In this document: piece by piece, positions 49,796-62,900 of the stretch
How the letters are laid out: each line of letters begins with the position of its first letter
How positions within the stretch are numbered: the stretch's first letter is position 1
DNA from: Anisus vortex
Lineage: Eukaryota; Mollusca; Gastropoda; Planorbidae
Direction of reading: 5' to 3'
Length of the DNA: 64,000 bases
Assembly: GCA_949126835.1 (NCBI GenBank)
Contig: OX421499.1
Coordinates: 24,153,990-24,217,989, forward strand
Notes under the pieces: model-generated
The model's database searches: none
The model's input: the letters and a program-made list of their open reading frames with translations, nothing else
Told to the model about the DNA's origin: nothing
Made by a program: the position numbers and the translations under genes

Positions 49796-50761
49796 CCGAA
49801 GATGTGCTGGACACCAATCTTGTAGGAAAAATCAAGCATTCTAATCAATATGTTAGACATAGTCAAGCCGGGCCTATGGTTCAGCGGAACATGATAGTCT
49901 GACACATAATTAAGGATCTGAAAGGGTAATATTTATATTATAACGATCGTGTCCAAACAGCATACCATAATGATAATGTAGAAGCAATTTTGAGATTGTT
50001 TATAAGTAGGCTATGATAGTTGCAAATTGCTATGGAGAAAGATCTTTTTCTCAACTGAAGAGGATACATTTAGAACAACAATGACTCAAGAAAAATTGAT
50101 AAATTATGTTCCCTCAGTCTCATGTAGCCTACGTAGAAAGTGACAAACTACGCAGTTTATCATTTGATTATGTCATCATTGACTTTGCTCTGGCAAAGGC
50201 GAGAAAGAAAATATTTTAGTTTAATATAGGCCTAATTCTTGAATAGGCCCTACTTAGGCTACAACATGTTTCAAGAGATTAGATTATTAGCCTTTGTCAA
50301 GTGTGTCTTTTAAAATAACTTTTGTTTCTTTTTGCCAGAGTTTACATTTTTAAGTTTTTAAATTGTATTTCAGTATAATTAACCCTCTAGGGTAGGCTAT
50401 CCGAAAATCATATTTGGCACTGAAATATAATATCTGGACTTATAAAGAGCCCCATACCCATACATCTCCTCAAATAGTCAAATAGCTTAGGGTCTTATCA
50501 AGTCTAAATCCGGCCCTGCTTGGTGGTCAATGGAACAAGCCGATTACTTAGATATATAAAAAAGCACCGATCAGTGTATATTATATAGATCTAAATTATA
50601 TAAAATAGGCCGATTCCAATAATTAAAAAGAATAGCAATTATTCGAATTTATTATTAAAACTTAGTTTAAATGCTAATGAATGTATTTTTTTGCAGATCT
50701 TTCATAAAATGTTGGATTTGTCTGCAATTGACTTGTACACAAACACTTAATTAAACTAAAA
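49796..50761 (+). other. Sequence upstream of NDUFAF6
   Basis: AT-rich; no gene. An acceptor-like TATTTTTTTGCAG ends at 50696, so the first coding exon may begin with 5' UTR at 50697 after a 5'-UTR intron. Promoter elements could not be identified. Confidence 0.3.
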
Positions 50762-50907
50762 ATGAGCTTTTCTAAACGTTATTTACAAAAACACTTAACT
50801 GGAATAGGAATACCAATTCTTAAACATCACAAATGTCTGCAACAACAATGCAGACAAAGTTCGACAATTGGTCAATCGAATATATCGTATTGTGTTGACC
50901 TTGTGAG
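50762..50907 (+). CDS. NDUFAF6: NDUFAF6 exon 1
   Basis: 48 codons plus two bases. Starts [18 protein letters not shown] and ends [10 protein letters not shown] plus AG, before donor GAG|GTTTGT. The split Arg codon is completed in exon 2, giving [14 protein letters not shown], as the family requires. This ATG is chosen because the presequence and total length fit. Confidence 0.9.
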
Positions 50908-53900
50908 GTTTGTAGACTGTAGACTGTAGACTAGTGTAGACTGTAGACACATTAGTCTGAGTAGTGTCTGTACTGTACTAGTGTCAATAGTGACTCAATA
51001 GTGTAACATAGGCCTATTCATACTCATAGACTCATACTACTCATACTCATACTCATAGTCATAGGGCCTACAATTTACTACAAACATACATACAGTTCAT
51101 ACACAACATGATTTCATACAGTACATATATATCACATATATGCCTCATCTCATACTCATACATACTCAACTCATTATCTCATAGACTCATAGATCATAGG
51201 CTATTAGGCTATTCATAGATAAGATATATTATAGGCCTATAGTCTATATTATTATATATAAATAATAATATTTATAGTCAAACTCACCCTCTCCACCCCT
51301 CCCCACCACACACCCACCTGTGGACCTCCCAGAACTCTTCTCAGAGCACTTTAAGTTTAAGGAGAAGATAGAGAATCTGCGTAGTTCTCTGGATCATGAT
51401 GCCTATTGCCCTTCCCCACCCTCTCCCGCCTTCTCTGGCTCCCCTCTCACCTGCTTTCAACCTGTCACCATCGACCATGTTAAGCGCATCATTATGAAGT
51501 CCCCCATCAAGACCTGCGAGCTTGACCGTCTGCCAGGCTTTCTGTTCACCCAGTGCTTGGACAAGCTCCTGCCGTACATCACCGATACCATTAACACCTC
51601 CCTCTCCACAGGCATCGTTCCTAACTGTTTTAAATCCACCATCGTCCGCCCACTCTTGAAGAAATCCAGACTAGATGTGAATGAATGCCGGAACTACCGT
51701 CCAGTATCAAATCACCCCTACCTCTCCAAGCTCCTGGAGCGCATCATCCTTGAGCAATTGAACGTCCACCTGTCCCTGAACTCGCTTATATATAAATGCC
51801 CGTGTTCCAGTCGGCATATCGCCCCAATCACAGCACTGAGACAGCGCTACTGCGGATCACCACCGACCTCCTGAACGCCGCAGACAGAGGTCTCGTCTCT
51901 GCCCTTGTGTTATTGGACTTGTCCGCGGCCTTTGACACGATCGACCACCACCTACTCATTGATCGCCTCAGCTACACGTTTGGCATTCATGATATAGCCC
52001 TCTCCTGGTTCAAGAGCTACCTCGCCGGACGCTCCCAGACCGTCACTACTGAATCTTTGTCCTCCCAGCCCGTCACCGTCCACTATGGTGTACCACAGGG
52101 GTCCGTCCTCGGCACAGTCCTCTTCACTTTGTACACCCAACCCCTTTCCTTCATCATCGAGCGACACAACCTTAATTATCACTTTTTCGCTGATGACACC
52201 CAGCTCCTAAACAGCGCCAAGCCTGAGAACATCGACGAGCTCCTTGCTTCTATCTCCTGTTGTTTCCTGGACATCAAGAACTGGATGACAGAAAACAAGT
52301 TGAAGCTAAACAGCGATAAGACCGAAGCCCTACTCGTAGGAACGAGACAGAAGCTTGCTTCCCTCAGCGTGACTGATCTCCAGTTGGGTGACGCTACTGT
52401 GCCCTTCTCCTCAACTGTAAAGAGCCTCGGCTTGTTTCTGGACTCCACTCTGTCCATGCAACCCCACATCTCCTTCCTCATTAAAACCTGCTTTTTTCAC
52501 CTGCGACGTATTGCCACTATCCGTCGCTACCTCACTCCTGAAGCTTGTACCAAGCTCGTCATCACTCTCCTCTTCTCTCGTTTGGACTACTGTAACTCTC
52601 TTCTGGCCGGCCTTCCTGCCTCTTCCATTCAAGGGCTCCAACGCGTCCAAAACTGTGCTGCCAGACTAGTCCTAAAGAAGAAGAAGTCTGACCACATTTC
52701 ACCTCTGCTCTACTCTCTGCACTGGCTCCCTATTCAAAATAGGATTTCATATAAACTCGCATCTCTATGCTATAAATGCCTCAATGACTCTGCCCCGGAT
52801 TATCTAATTTCCTGTCTGGAAATATATACAAAACCACGCCCACTTCGATCGGCTGCGCACAAACTCAATCTGACAAAACTCGTGACAGCGGGTCAGCGGG
52901 CCTTCACTAACTCCGGCCCCTTCGCATGGAACATTCTGCCACTCCAGCTGCGACAAAGCTCGAACTTTAACATTTTCAAGACCGGACTAAAGACGCACCT
53001 GTTTCTTATGGACTCCTAGCTCACTCACATTTTTAAAAATATTTGCCTGTTATTGTTATCATCGTCTGTAATTGTTAAGCGCATAGAACTGCTTGCGGAA
53101 TATGCGCTATATAAGCTTCATTATTATTATTATTATTATAATATTATAAATTATATATAGTATTATATAGCCTATAGGTAGGCCTATAGGCCTAGGCTAG
53201 TCTTAGTTCTAGGCCTCAGTCTAATCACTGAAAGTCTAGGTAGAGGCAGGTAGGGCACGGTGTATTGTATCTGAAGCACTGAAGGCCTAGCTGTATAGTA
53301 TAGTGCATGCAGTGTATATTATAGCTATACAAAAATTAATTAATTAAAATATTAATAGCCCTGTTATTTAATTAGTATTGAGTATTGAGGCCTAGGGATT
53401 AGTGTTTTTTACCGTCACCGTTATAAACCTTCCATTTAATTGTGTTAAATAAAAAAAAATATTATTATAAAATTATTAGCCTAAATAATTTTTTACTTCA
53501 TTTGTACACCCCCATGGCCATCTCAGAGTGTCCCGACAAGGTCCCAGTCCCAGCTAGATATGGCAACCATAGGCATAGATAGGTCTAATTATAAATTATT
53601 CATTATTCGTAAGCAGGCCTAACCGACATTTGTTCGGAGTTAATGAGTCAAGAATTTGGCCAGAAATGCCAACATAGCTACATTAACATAGTCAATGTCA
53701 ATGTTGAACATGATTTGAACTTGGAAACTGTTTAAAAGAAATTAATTCAAAAGTCAAAGTAGACTACAATCAAAAGTCCTACATTATTATTTTGACCTGA
53801 AGTCAATTATTTTACAAGGCCTACTTATTGGATGAAATTGACTCTAGCTTGAGGCTGGTCCAGCAGTTAGTTCACTGGACTGTCAACCAAAAACCAACTG

Positions 53901-56900
53901 ACAGGTCGCGGGTTCTATCCCTGCCACCGAAGGATCCCTGGCGCCCTGCAAGAGTTTTGGGCCTAGTGGACGTAATAATCTTCTATCTAGAAGGAACGTC
54001 TGTAAACTTATTTATAATATAAGTAAGTAAGGCATCTAACTCTAGACGCTAGTGAATAGAATAAAGCAAGTGACAAGAAATAAAGAAGACAATACATCAT
54101 CTACTCATTGAGTCTCAATCAATCGTCCTAGACTTAAAAAAATCTATGACAATGACCAAACTTTGACTTAGATCGAGGACCTTTGGTTGCATTTATGTGG
54201 TTGATTGGTTGTTTTGTAGCAGGCAGATTTTATTTATCAAGTAGGGCTTGCTTATCCAAAAGAAAATACTTGTAACTACTACCGGTACTTTATATTATTA
54301 AAAAAAAAAAACAACATTATTCATTATCATTTTGACATTTTAAATAAATAAGTCTTTAAAAAACATTATAAGAAAAATAAGGCTACTTGTGTAGGCCTAC
54401 TAAACCATTACATTATTGAATTTCAGAAAAAGTGATTATGAAAACTATCTTGGAACATTACTTCTTCCAAAGTCAGCACAAAGAGCTGCATTTGCAATTA
54501 GAGCCTTAAACATCGAACTTGCTCAGGTGAGTTTGTTAGTAAATATATAAATTTATTTGTTCTTTGCATAACCTATGTAGTTGAGGCGAGTTTGTTGATA
54601 GGTAAGTAGAGCTTTAAATGAATCAAAAAATTAGCAGCAAACATCTTGTATACTGTATAGCACATACTAACGGCAACGTTTAAGGTTGACTTACTTAGTA
54701 GTAGATAATCGGTCTAATCTGTACATTGAGTTCAGTAACTGTTTTGTTTAATCTGTGCGTTGAGTCCCATGGGCAGTCAATCTTCTCTAGTTACTAGTTA
54801 ATCCCATCGGTACATTGGCTCCAATAATTATGGTAGTTAGTTGAATCTGTACATTGAGTCCGATTAATTGTGGCAGTCAATTGACTCTCTAAAGCTCTTT
54901 TGAATGCAACAGTGCCAACACAAGTTCAAATGATTTCAATCTCCTTCAGGTCCTCTCTGAATATCTTCGTCTTTTTCATGGATAACATTTTTTTATTTCC
55001 CCCAACTCTAGCCCCCATTCTATGGTTATTTTTAGATATCTTTGCTGAGAGTTTCTTGTTCCACCAGTTACAATCTTTGTATCTTCACAATGTCTTTTAG
55101 TTATTTTTTTATTAAATATCTTTCTTGAAGTACTTTTTTTTATCTGTCATGAAAAATTCAATAAAAGTAGCATAACTACAGAGGGTGTAGGGGCAGCCAC
55201 CCAAGGCATTAACAAATCAGCTGACCAAAAAAAAAAAGTTAATTTATTACTGAAAATAATTTCAATTTAAAATTTGAACAGACTACCCTGTCACATCTCT
55301 CTAACTTAGCCTTATAAGATAAGAAGAGGTGTATAACACCTTCCAAACCTTTCAGGCTTTCTTCCCTAGTTACGTCACTGGATTAAGCAACCCTAATATT
55401 TTTCTCGGATATCTTTTCAGAGTGTGCAATATTTTCTGGGTCATTCAGTTGTGTATTTATTGATCACTGAATTGTGTATTATCCATTGACTGACACATTA
55501 TAATATAAACTATAAACCTTCACAATGATAGAAAGCAAATGTGACACCACACAGCCTTGCCATATTCTAGTCACAACCCTGAATTCCTCTGTGCACACAC
55601 ATCTTCACTTTAATACAGTTGTCCTTATAATATAAATCATAGAAAATATTGATGTTGTATTGATGAATGTCATAACTTTTGAGAATTTTCCCCTTGAAAT
55701 CTCCTTGCAGACTATCAACCAACTGGGATTAAAATTACTTGTAATTAATATTTTATAATTCTATAACAATGGGTCCACACATCAGTACTGTGGTTAGGGC
55801 CTGCTCCTTCCATCTTCGTGCCCTGGGTCAGCTGCGACCTCTGATTAATAAAAAAACAGCCAATGCTTTTGCTGTTGCAACAATACAGTCAAGACTAGAT
55901 TATTGTAACAGTTGCCTGTGGGGTTTACCCCAGAAACAACTGGATAGACTTCAGAAAGTTTAAAATACTGCAGCACGCATTGTGTCACGAGTAAAGAAGC
56001 ATGACCATATCACTCCAATTCTCAAAGAGCTCCACTGGCTCCCTGTGACGAAGCGCATCGATCATAAGATTATGTCCCTTACCTATGGATGCGTGGAAGG
56101 CACATCACCTGCATATCTCAAAGAGCTTATACCGAAGCATGTCCCGTTAAGGATGCTGCGATCTTCAACACAATCTCTCCTGGAAATTCCAGGTTTGGAA
56201 GGTCACAGAAAAAAGACTCTTGGTGTACGCTCGTTTGAATCTGTGGCGCCTACACTGTGGAATGGCTTACCTGAGACACTGAAAAACTCGTTGTCAAAAA
56301 AAGCATTCAAGAAGAATTTGAAGACTTTTCTTTTCAACTAAGTTGATGAAGTACACATCCATCAGCAAAATACTTGTTTAAAACTATTTTAAAATGTTAT
56401 TGTCGTTTCGTGCCTCCATTGGCCGAAACCTTGTTTAAAACTATTTTAGAGTGTTATTGTTGTTTCGTTTTTGTGAGCGCGCTGAGCATGCTTGCATTAG
56501 CATGGAGTGAGGCGCGATATAAATGACCAATTAATATTTTTAAAAAAAGATTTATTTTTCAATAGCTTTTTTTCTGCCAACCCTGCTAATTTAGAATTTA
56601 CTTACATAGGTGCGTGATACTGTTTCAGAAAGAAGAATTGGCTTGATGCGAATGCAGTTCTGGAAAGATGTGCTGGAACAAATTGTTCAGGTGAGGATAA
56701 GTCTGTACTTAAATAAATAGCCTAGGTTGTCGGCCCTCTTATTCTTAACTTGTCATCTCAGTTCAACTATAAGCTTTTTTTTCTTCAGTAATTTAAAATG
56801 GACATTCTTAGTGTTTGGTTTACTACAGCTTTCTGATGCTGGAACAATAAAGGTTACATTATATAAAATCTAGAATATTTTCCCTAGATTGCATACAAGT

Positions 56901-59900
56901 TTGTATGTCAGATAATTCTAGCGAGTAAAGAATAGTTCTAATGCTTAATGGGAGAGATTTCTTTTCACTTGTCAAAAGTAAAAAATCACATTTTCCCTGC
57001 TTAGAACAAGCTTCCGGAAATTCTAATTCACAAAAGGTTTGGTATCTACCATTCTTGTGTCCTACAATGACTCAAGGACAATGCCAAGGACTATCCAATT
57101 GCTGCCCCCCACTGAGATTGCACCCTTAGAGCCAGATTTGGATAAGTGGTAACAGACCATTCGTAAATGCAGGCAAGAGATGAGGAAGTCATCTTAGCTC
57201 CAACCTTTATCCAAGCCTAGCCTATGAGAACTGCCTATAGGGTGTATTCATGTTAGGTCTACTTGCTCCCTTTGTGTTCCCCTTTGTGAATGTACATTTG
57301 TATGAACCCTAGTCTGTAGGGAATCTATAGAATTTATCCATACAGATAATTTCAACCAGGCTTGTATTTGTAAATATTTTGATGACTTTAATTGGTACTG
57401 GTAAAAGTCTTTTACAGGTAATTTTAAAGTAAGAAAAAATGATGATGAGTGTGGAAGGTGTTTGGTTATGAAAAATGTGTTTCAAATGTTTGTTAGCTGT
57501 CCAGCCTCAAACAGCTTAGCAAACAATAAAAGTTTATTTTTGTAATTATTATGGCTATGACAGACAATGTCAATTCTTAGTAATGTTTCCATCAAAGCCC
57601 CTGCAAACCTTTCAGTACCAAGAGAGTAAGTTCTTTAGATTATGTTGTGATGGTAGTCCAGAGAATTAGTCGCTAGAAGAAACAATATCTTTACATTTAA
57701 TTTGTGCTGTTTAAATTTATATGTTTTATCTTTTTTTTTCTTCATTTGAATTCCAGTCTCAGATACCCAACACACCTGTGGCTGCTGAATTAGCCGGGGT
57801 AAGTGTTAGAAATGTCCATGTGAGTGTTCATAGCAAGAATAACCCAGTTGTTATTATTTTATATCTCATTAGTGGTTTTCATTACATTTCATTCATTACT
57901 TGTGAAATGAAAAGCTCATATATAGATTTCCTATAGGCCCCTTATGTCCACTGAACTGAACAGTTTACTATAGTTTACACATATTTTGCACATTTTAAAG
58001 ACTTTAATCAGCTGTATTCAGAAAATAATAATTTTGAGGTACTAATCATTTTATTATCATTTCTAACTGAAAATGTATTGAAAAAGTGGCAGCATTAATT
58101 TTTTAATTTGTAGTGTTTTAAATATAGTAATGATGATTAGTGTTTTATTTTAATCAGTCAGAATGGATCAAATACTTTGCAATCTCTAATTTGCTGTGTC
58201 AAAATTTGTCATATTGTTTTGTTACTACCTTGTATCCTTAACTCTTTCAGGCTTGTGGTTATTATAAGTTGTCAAAGAGATGGCTTCAACGTATGATAGA
58301 TGCAAGGGTATGTTCACATATGTGGTCCAATATGATAATATTATTTTTGAAAAAAAGTTTTATGTGTCAAAGATAACTAAAACTATTTAGTGAGTTGAAT
58401 TAAGTTCTGTATTATATAAAAAAATTATGATTTAATCATGATGAAGATATGAATATTTTTCATCATCATCATCATCTCTGGCGCCACAGCCCATGGAGGA
58501 CTCTGGCCTGCTTCACCACCTCCTTCCACTCGGACCTGTCCATTGCCTTCTTTTTCCAGGCCTGTACCCCGATCTGTCGCAGATCCATCTCAACATCGTC
58601 CAACCATCTCAGTCTGGGTCTGCCTTTAGGTCGTTTTCCTCTGGGGTTCTGAGCATATATCACTTTCATTCCTCTGCTGTTAGGCATTCGTTCCAGGTGA
58701 CTTGTCCAGCGTAGTCTGCCCTTTTTTTTTCAGCCACATTAGTAGGGTCTTCATATAGCTCGTAGACCTCTCTGTTGGTGCGCATCCTCCATCCATCTTT
58801 ATCTTTGGTTGGTCCAAGACTTTTTCTGAGGATTTTTTTTTCCCAGGTGTTTAGTATGTTTTCTGTACATTTTTTGTGAGTGTCCAGGTCTCACTGCCAT
58901 AAGTCACCACTGGCCTTATTATTGTTTTGTAGATGTCTTTTTTGTTTTTTCTTGAGATATTTTTTTTTTTGAGCATGTTGTAGCTACTTTAGTAGGTTTT
59001 ATTGCCTGCTGCTATTCTTTCCTTTATTTCTGCTAAAATTTCATTGCTTTCAGTGATTATATATCCTAAGTATTTAAAGTTATTTACTTTTTCAAAATTA
59101 TGGTTTCTAATTTTGACAATCTTTTTTGTTTGTTCTTCTTCTCTTGACATATACATGTATTTTGTTTTTTGGGTGTTAATTTCTAGTTCTGCTTTTATTG
59201 ATGCATCTTCTAATTCTATGAATGATTGTGTAATATCTTTCATGCTTTTTACCTAGTAGTGCAAAGTCATCTGCGTAGGCAAGGTAATGGATGGGTTGGC
59301 TGTATATGGTGCCTGTTGCTTGTGGGCGTTCATTCTCTCTAAGGAAATATCTAGTTATTGTTTCCCTTGTGTCAATATGGATATTTCTTATTACCCTCTC
59401 TAAGGTGATGTTGAAGAGTATGCAGGACAGCGAGTCTCCTTGTCTGAGTCCACGTCTAATTTTGAATTCTCTTGAATATTCACCCTGGATCTTGATTTTA
59501 CTTTTAGAGCTGTTGAGCGTCATGTGTTGTTAGTTTGTTGGGTATACCAAATTCCTGTAGTGTTTCATAGAGGTATCTTCTTTTAATACTGTCGTAAGCC
59601 ATTTTGTAGTCCACATAAAGTTGGTGTATTGGGATATTATATTCATGGCATTTCTCTAAGAGGCACCTAAGAGTGAAAATGTGGTCAGTGGTTGATTTAT
59701 TTTGTCTAAATCCGCATTGATAGTCCCCTAATATATTTTCAGTGTATTGTTCTAGTCATTTTGCTATTAGTTTTGTTAGTATCTTATAGGTTACATTTAG
59801 AAGGGATATTCCTCTATAGTTGGCACATTGTAGTTTGGATCCTTTTTTATGTATTGGTGTTTTGATGGCTGTTTCCCATTCTGTGGGTACCGGTATCATT

Positions 59901-62900
59901 TTCTCATCCAAAATTTGGTTAATAAGATTATGAATTTTACCATGTAAATAACTTACTCCATATTTAATAAGTTCTGCTATGATTAGGTCTTCACCAGGGG
60001 CTTTGTGGTTTTTCAATCTCTTGATAGCCTCTATAGTTTCTCCCAAGGTTGGCCATTCTCATTCTATAAAGGGGTCTCGGCCACCTTGTGGTAGTTCATA
60101 GTCTTCATTTTGTTCACTATCTGCATTTAGCACTTTTTCAAACTTCTCTGCCCATCTTTCCAGTACTTGTTGTTTTCCATAATAAGTTCTCCATCACTGT
60201 TCTCACAAATTTGAGGTCTGGCCTGGAATCCATTTTTTTCATCTTTTATCCTCATATACATTCCCCTAATATTTCCTTCTTTTGTCAACTCTTCAATTTC
60301 TAGTAATTTTTGTTTCTCTCATTCTCTTTTTTTCTTTCTGCATAATTTTGTTGTTTTTCTTCTTGTTTCATTGTAGATCTGTCTAGTATTTCTGGTTTCT
60401 CTTTGTAACATTGTAATTCTTGTCCTGTTTCTTTCTTCTATAATTTCTCTGCATTTGTTGTCAAACCATCCTGTTCTCTGGTTAATGTGTTTAAATCCTA
60501 TTACTTCTTCTGCCGCTTTAGTTACAGATAATTTTATTCTATCCCATTGTTCGTTTATATTTGTGTTTTCTTCTTTCATTTTATCTTTTGATTTATCTAA
60601 TTGTGACTACTGCTTTTTGGTATGGTTCTGCTATCAGAGGATCTTTGATAAGTTTTTCATGATTAAATCGTTTTTGTCGTTTCTTTTGACTATTCTGTAT
60701 CATACTTATTCTTTGCTTATATTTTATTTTAACTAGTAGGTGATCTGAGTCAGCATCTGCCCCTCAATAGCTTCTTACATCTTGTATGTCTGAGCCATGT
60801 CTTCTATCAATCAGTACATGATCAATTTGATTACGGGTGATTCCGTCTGGTGAGATCCAAGTCACTTTATGTATATTTTTGTGAGGGAATTTGGTGCTGC
60901 TGACTGTCATGCGTTTTCCTGCGGCAAAGTCGATGAGTCGAAGTCCGTTGTTGTTGGTTTCTTCATGTGGCCTCTCCTTGTCAATTATGGGTCTAAATGC
61001 TGCCTCTTGTCCAATTTTCGCATTGAAGTCACCAATCACAATTTTTATATCATGCTGTGGTGCGCCGTCATATATTTTTTCTAGTGTATCATAGAAGCTT
61101 TCTTTTATATGATCCTCTGCATCTTCAGTGGGGGCATGGGCATTTATTAATGTTATGTTGAACATTTTTCCTCGTATGCGCAGTAAGCATATTCTTTCAT
61201 TTTCTGGCTTGAATCCAATGACTTCATTGTCTGCTTCCTTCCTGACACCAAATCCGGTTCCAAGGGTATTGATATTATTACCACTATAGTATATGGTGTA
61301 ATCCTTGGATGTCCGAGTTTTTCCATCGTATTTCCTGTAAGGCAGCAATGGTGACTTTGTATTTTGTAAGTTGTTGACTAGAGCTCCTGCTCTATATAAT
61401 AATATTTTTATTGTGTTAATTTGCTCTAAAATGTAAGACAGCTTTAAAAAATTGGTTAAAATCAAAACAAATTTATTGGACTTTTGTTTTCCCTTTATTT
61501 TGGGAAGGAGGAGCAATTTATCAGTAAATTATTAAAAAAAATCTTCTTTAAATATTTTTTCTTTATTTTAATAGATCAATAAATTTTTCTGGTACATGTT
61601 TTTCAATTTTTTCTCTAAACAGACAGCTCTTCTACAAGCTGATACTTTTAACACAGTGAAAGATGTTGAGGATTATGCTGAAAATGTCAATTCATCCTTG
61701 TATTATCTACTCTTGGAATGTTTAGGTAAGTCCTAATTATATTACTATACTCATACTATTGTGTGTTTGTGTGTGTGTTTCCCGCTCCTCATAATAAAAT
61801 GCATTGTAGGCTATAACATTAGTTCTATATTTCCATTTCTCTAGGTATAAAAAATGTACATGCGGATCACGCAGCCAGCCATCTGGGTAAAGCCCAGGGC
61901 TTGGTCACAATTCTGAGGGCTTCACCTTACCACGCATCCATCAGGCAGGTGCATATACCTATGCAGACACTGCTTAAGGTATGACAGAGAAATGTGCTTA
62001 TTACCGGTATACAGACGCAATGAAACTTGCAAAATAATAGAAACATCCACAGCATAATAAAAGGGATAGTATTTGTCCTGTAACGAGGAGCTTATTCGGT
62101 CTATTAAAACTATTAGAATAAAATACAGACTTTTATTACCTAATATAACTAAATATACCTGGTGAAAATTTTTTCAATTTCAAGTAGTGCTTGTAGGTAA
62201 CCGTCTGTGATCTAAGCTTACAAAGAAAGTCACAACTCACCCAAGGGGGCACGGCGGCTGAGCGGCAGTGCATTTGGCAGGCGTACCGAAGGTCCTGGGT
62301 TCAAATCCTGGTGAAAGCTAGGATTTTTTTCAGAATCCAGAGGGTGTCCCAGAGTCTACCCAGCTCTGATGGGTACCTGACCTTAGTTGGGGTAAAATAA
62401 AGGCCACACAATCTCCTAATATGCCGTGGACATAGTAACTGATGAATGCTGCTTCACCAACCCAATGGCTCAATTTGTTCTAGTGGGTACTTTACTTTAC
62501 CAAACCTAGTAGAAGTGACCTTTTAAAAATTTGAGTGCATAATTCACTGCTGGACCCCCCTCCATCCCACATTTTTACCTTTAAGTGTTCTTTAAATAAT
62601 CTGCTGTTAATAACTTTATAGGAATATTTTAGGATCAAAGAAAAAAAATTTTATGAAGAGAAAAGCATTTCAGTATAATGAGGTAATCATACCTTGAAAA
62701 TACATAAGTTAACCCTTACAGTCCCGGGCGCATAAATAGCGGAACTGAAGGCAACATAGATAGAAGTAGGTCGGTACGGGAAGGGTTAATAAATTGTTTA
62801 TGGATGTATGCTACTAATGAGCTATGTTAATATGATGCCTCTGTTTGTGTCCTAAATGAAGCACAAAGTCTCTCAAGAAGATGTCATTCGAGGGAAGACA

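Noticed and set aside
55165..55382. Possible further MITE (CATAACTACAGAGGG … CTAGTTACGTCACTG)
   Set aside because: The ends are only weakly inverted repeats and I found no target duplication.
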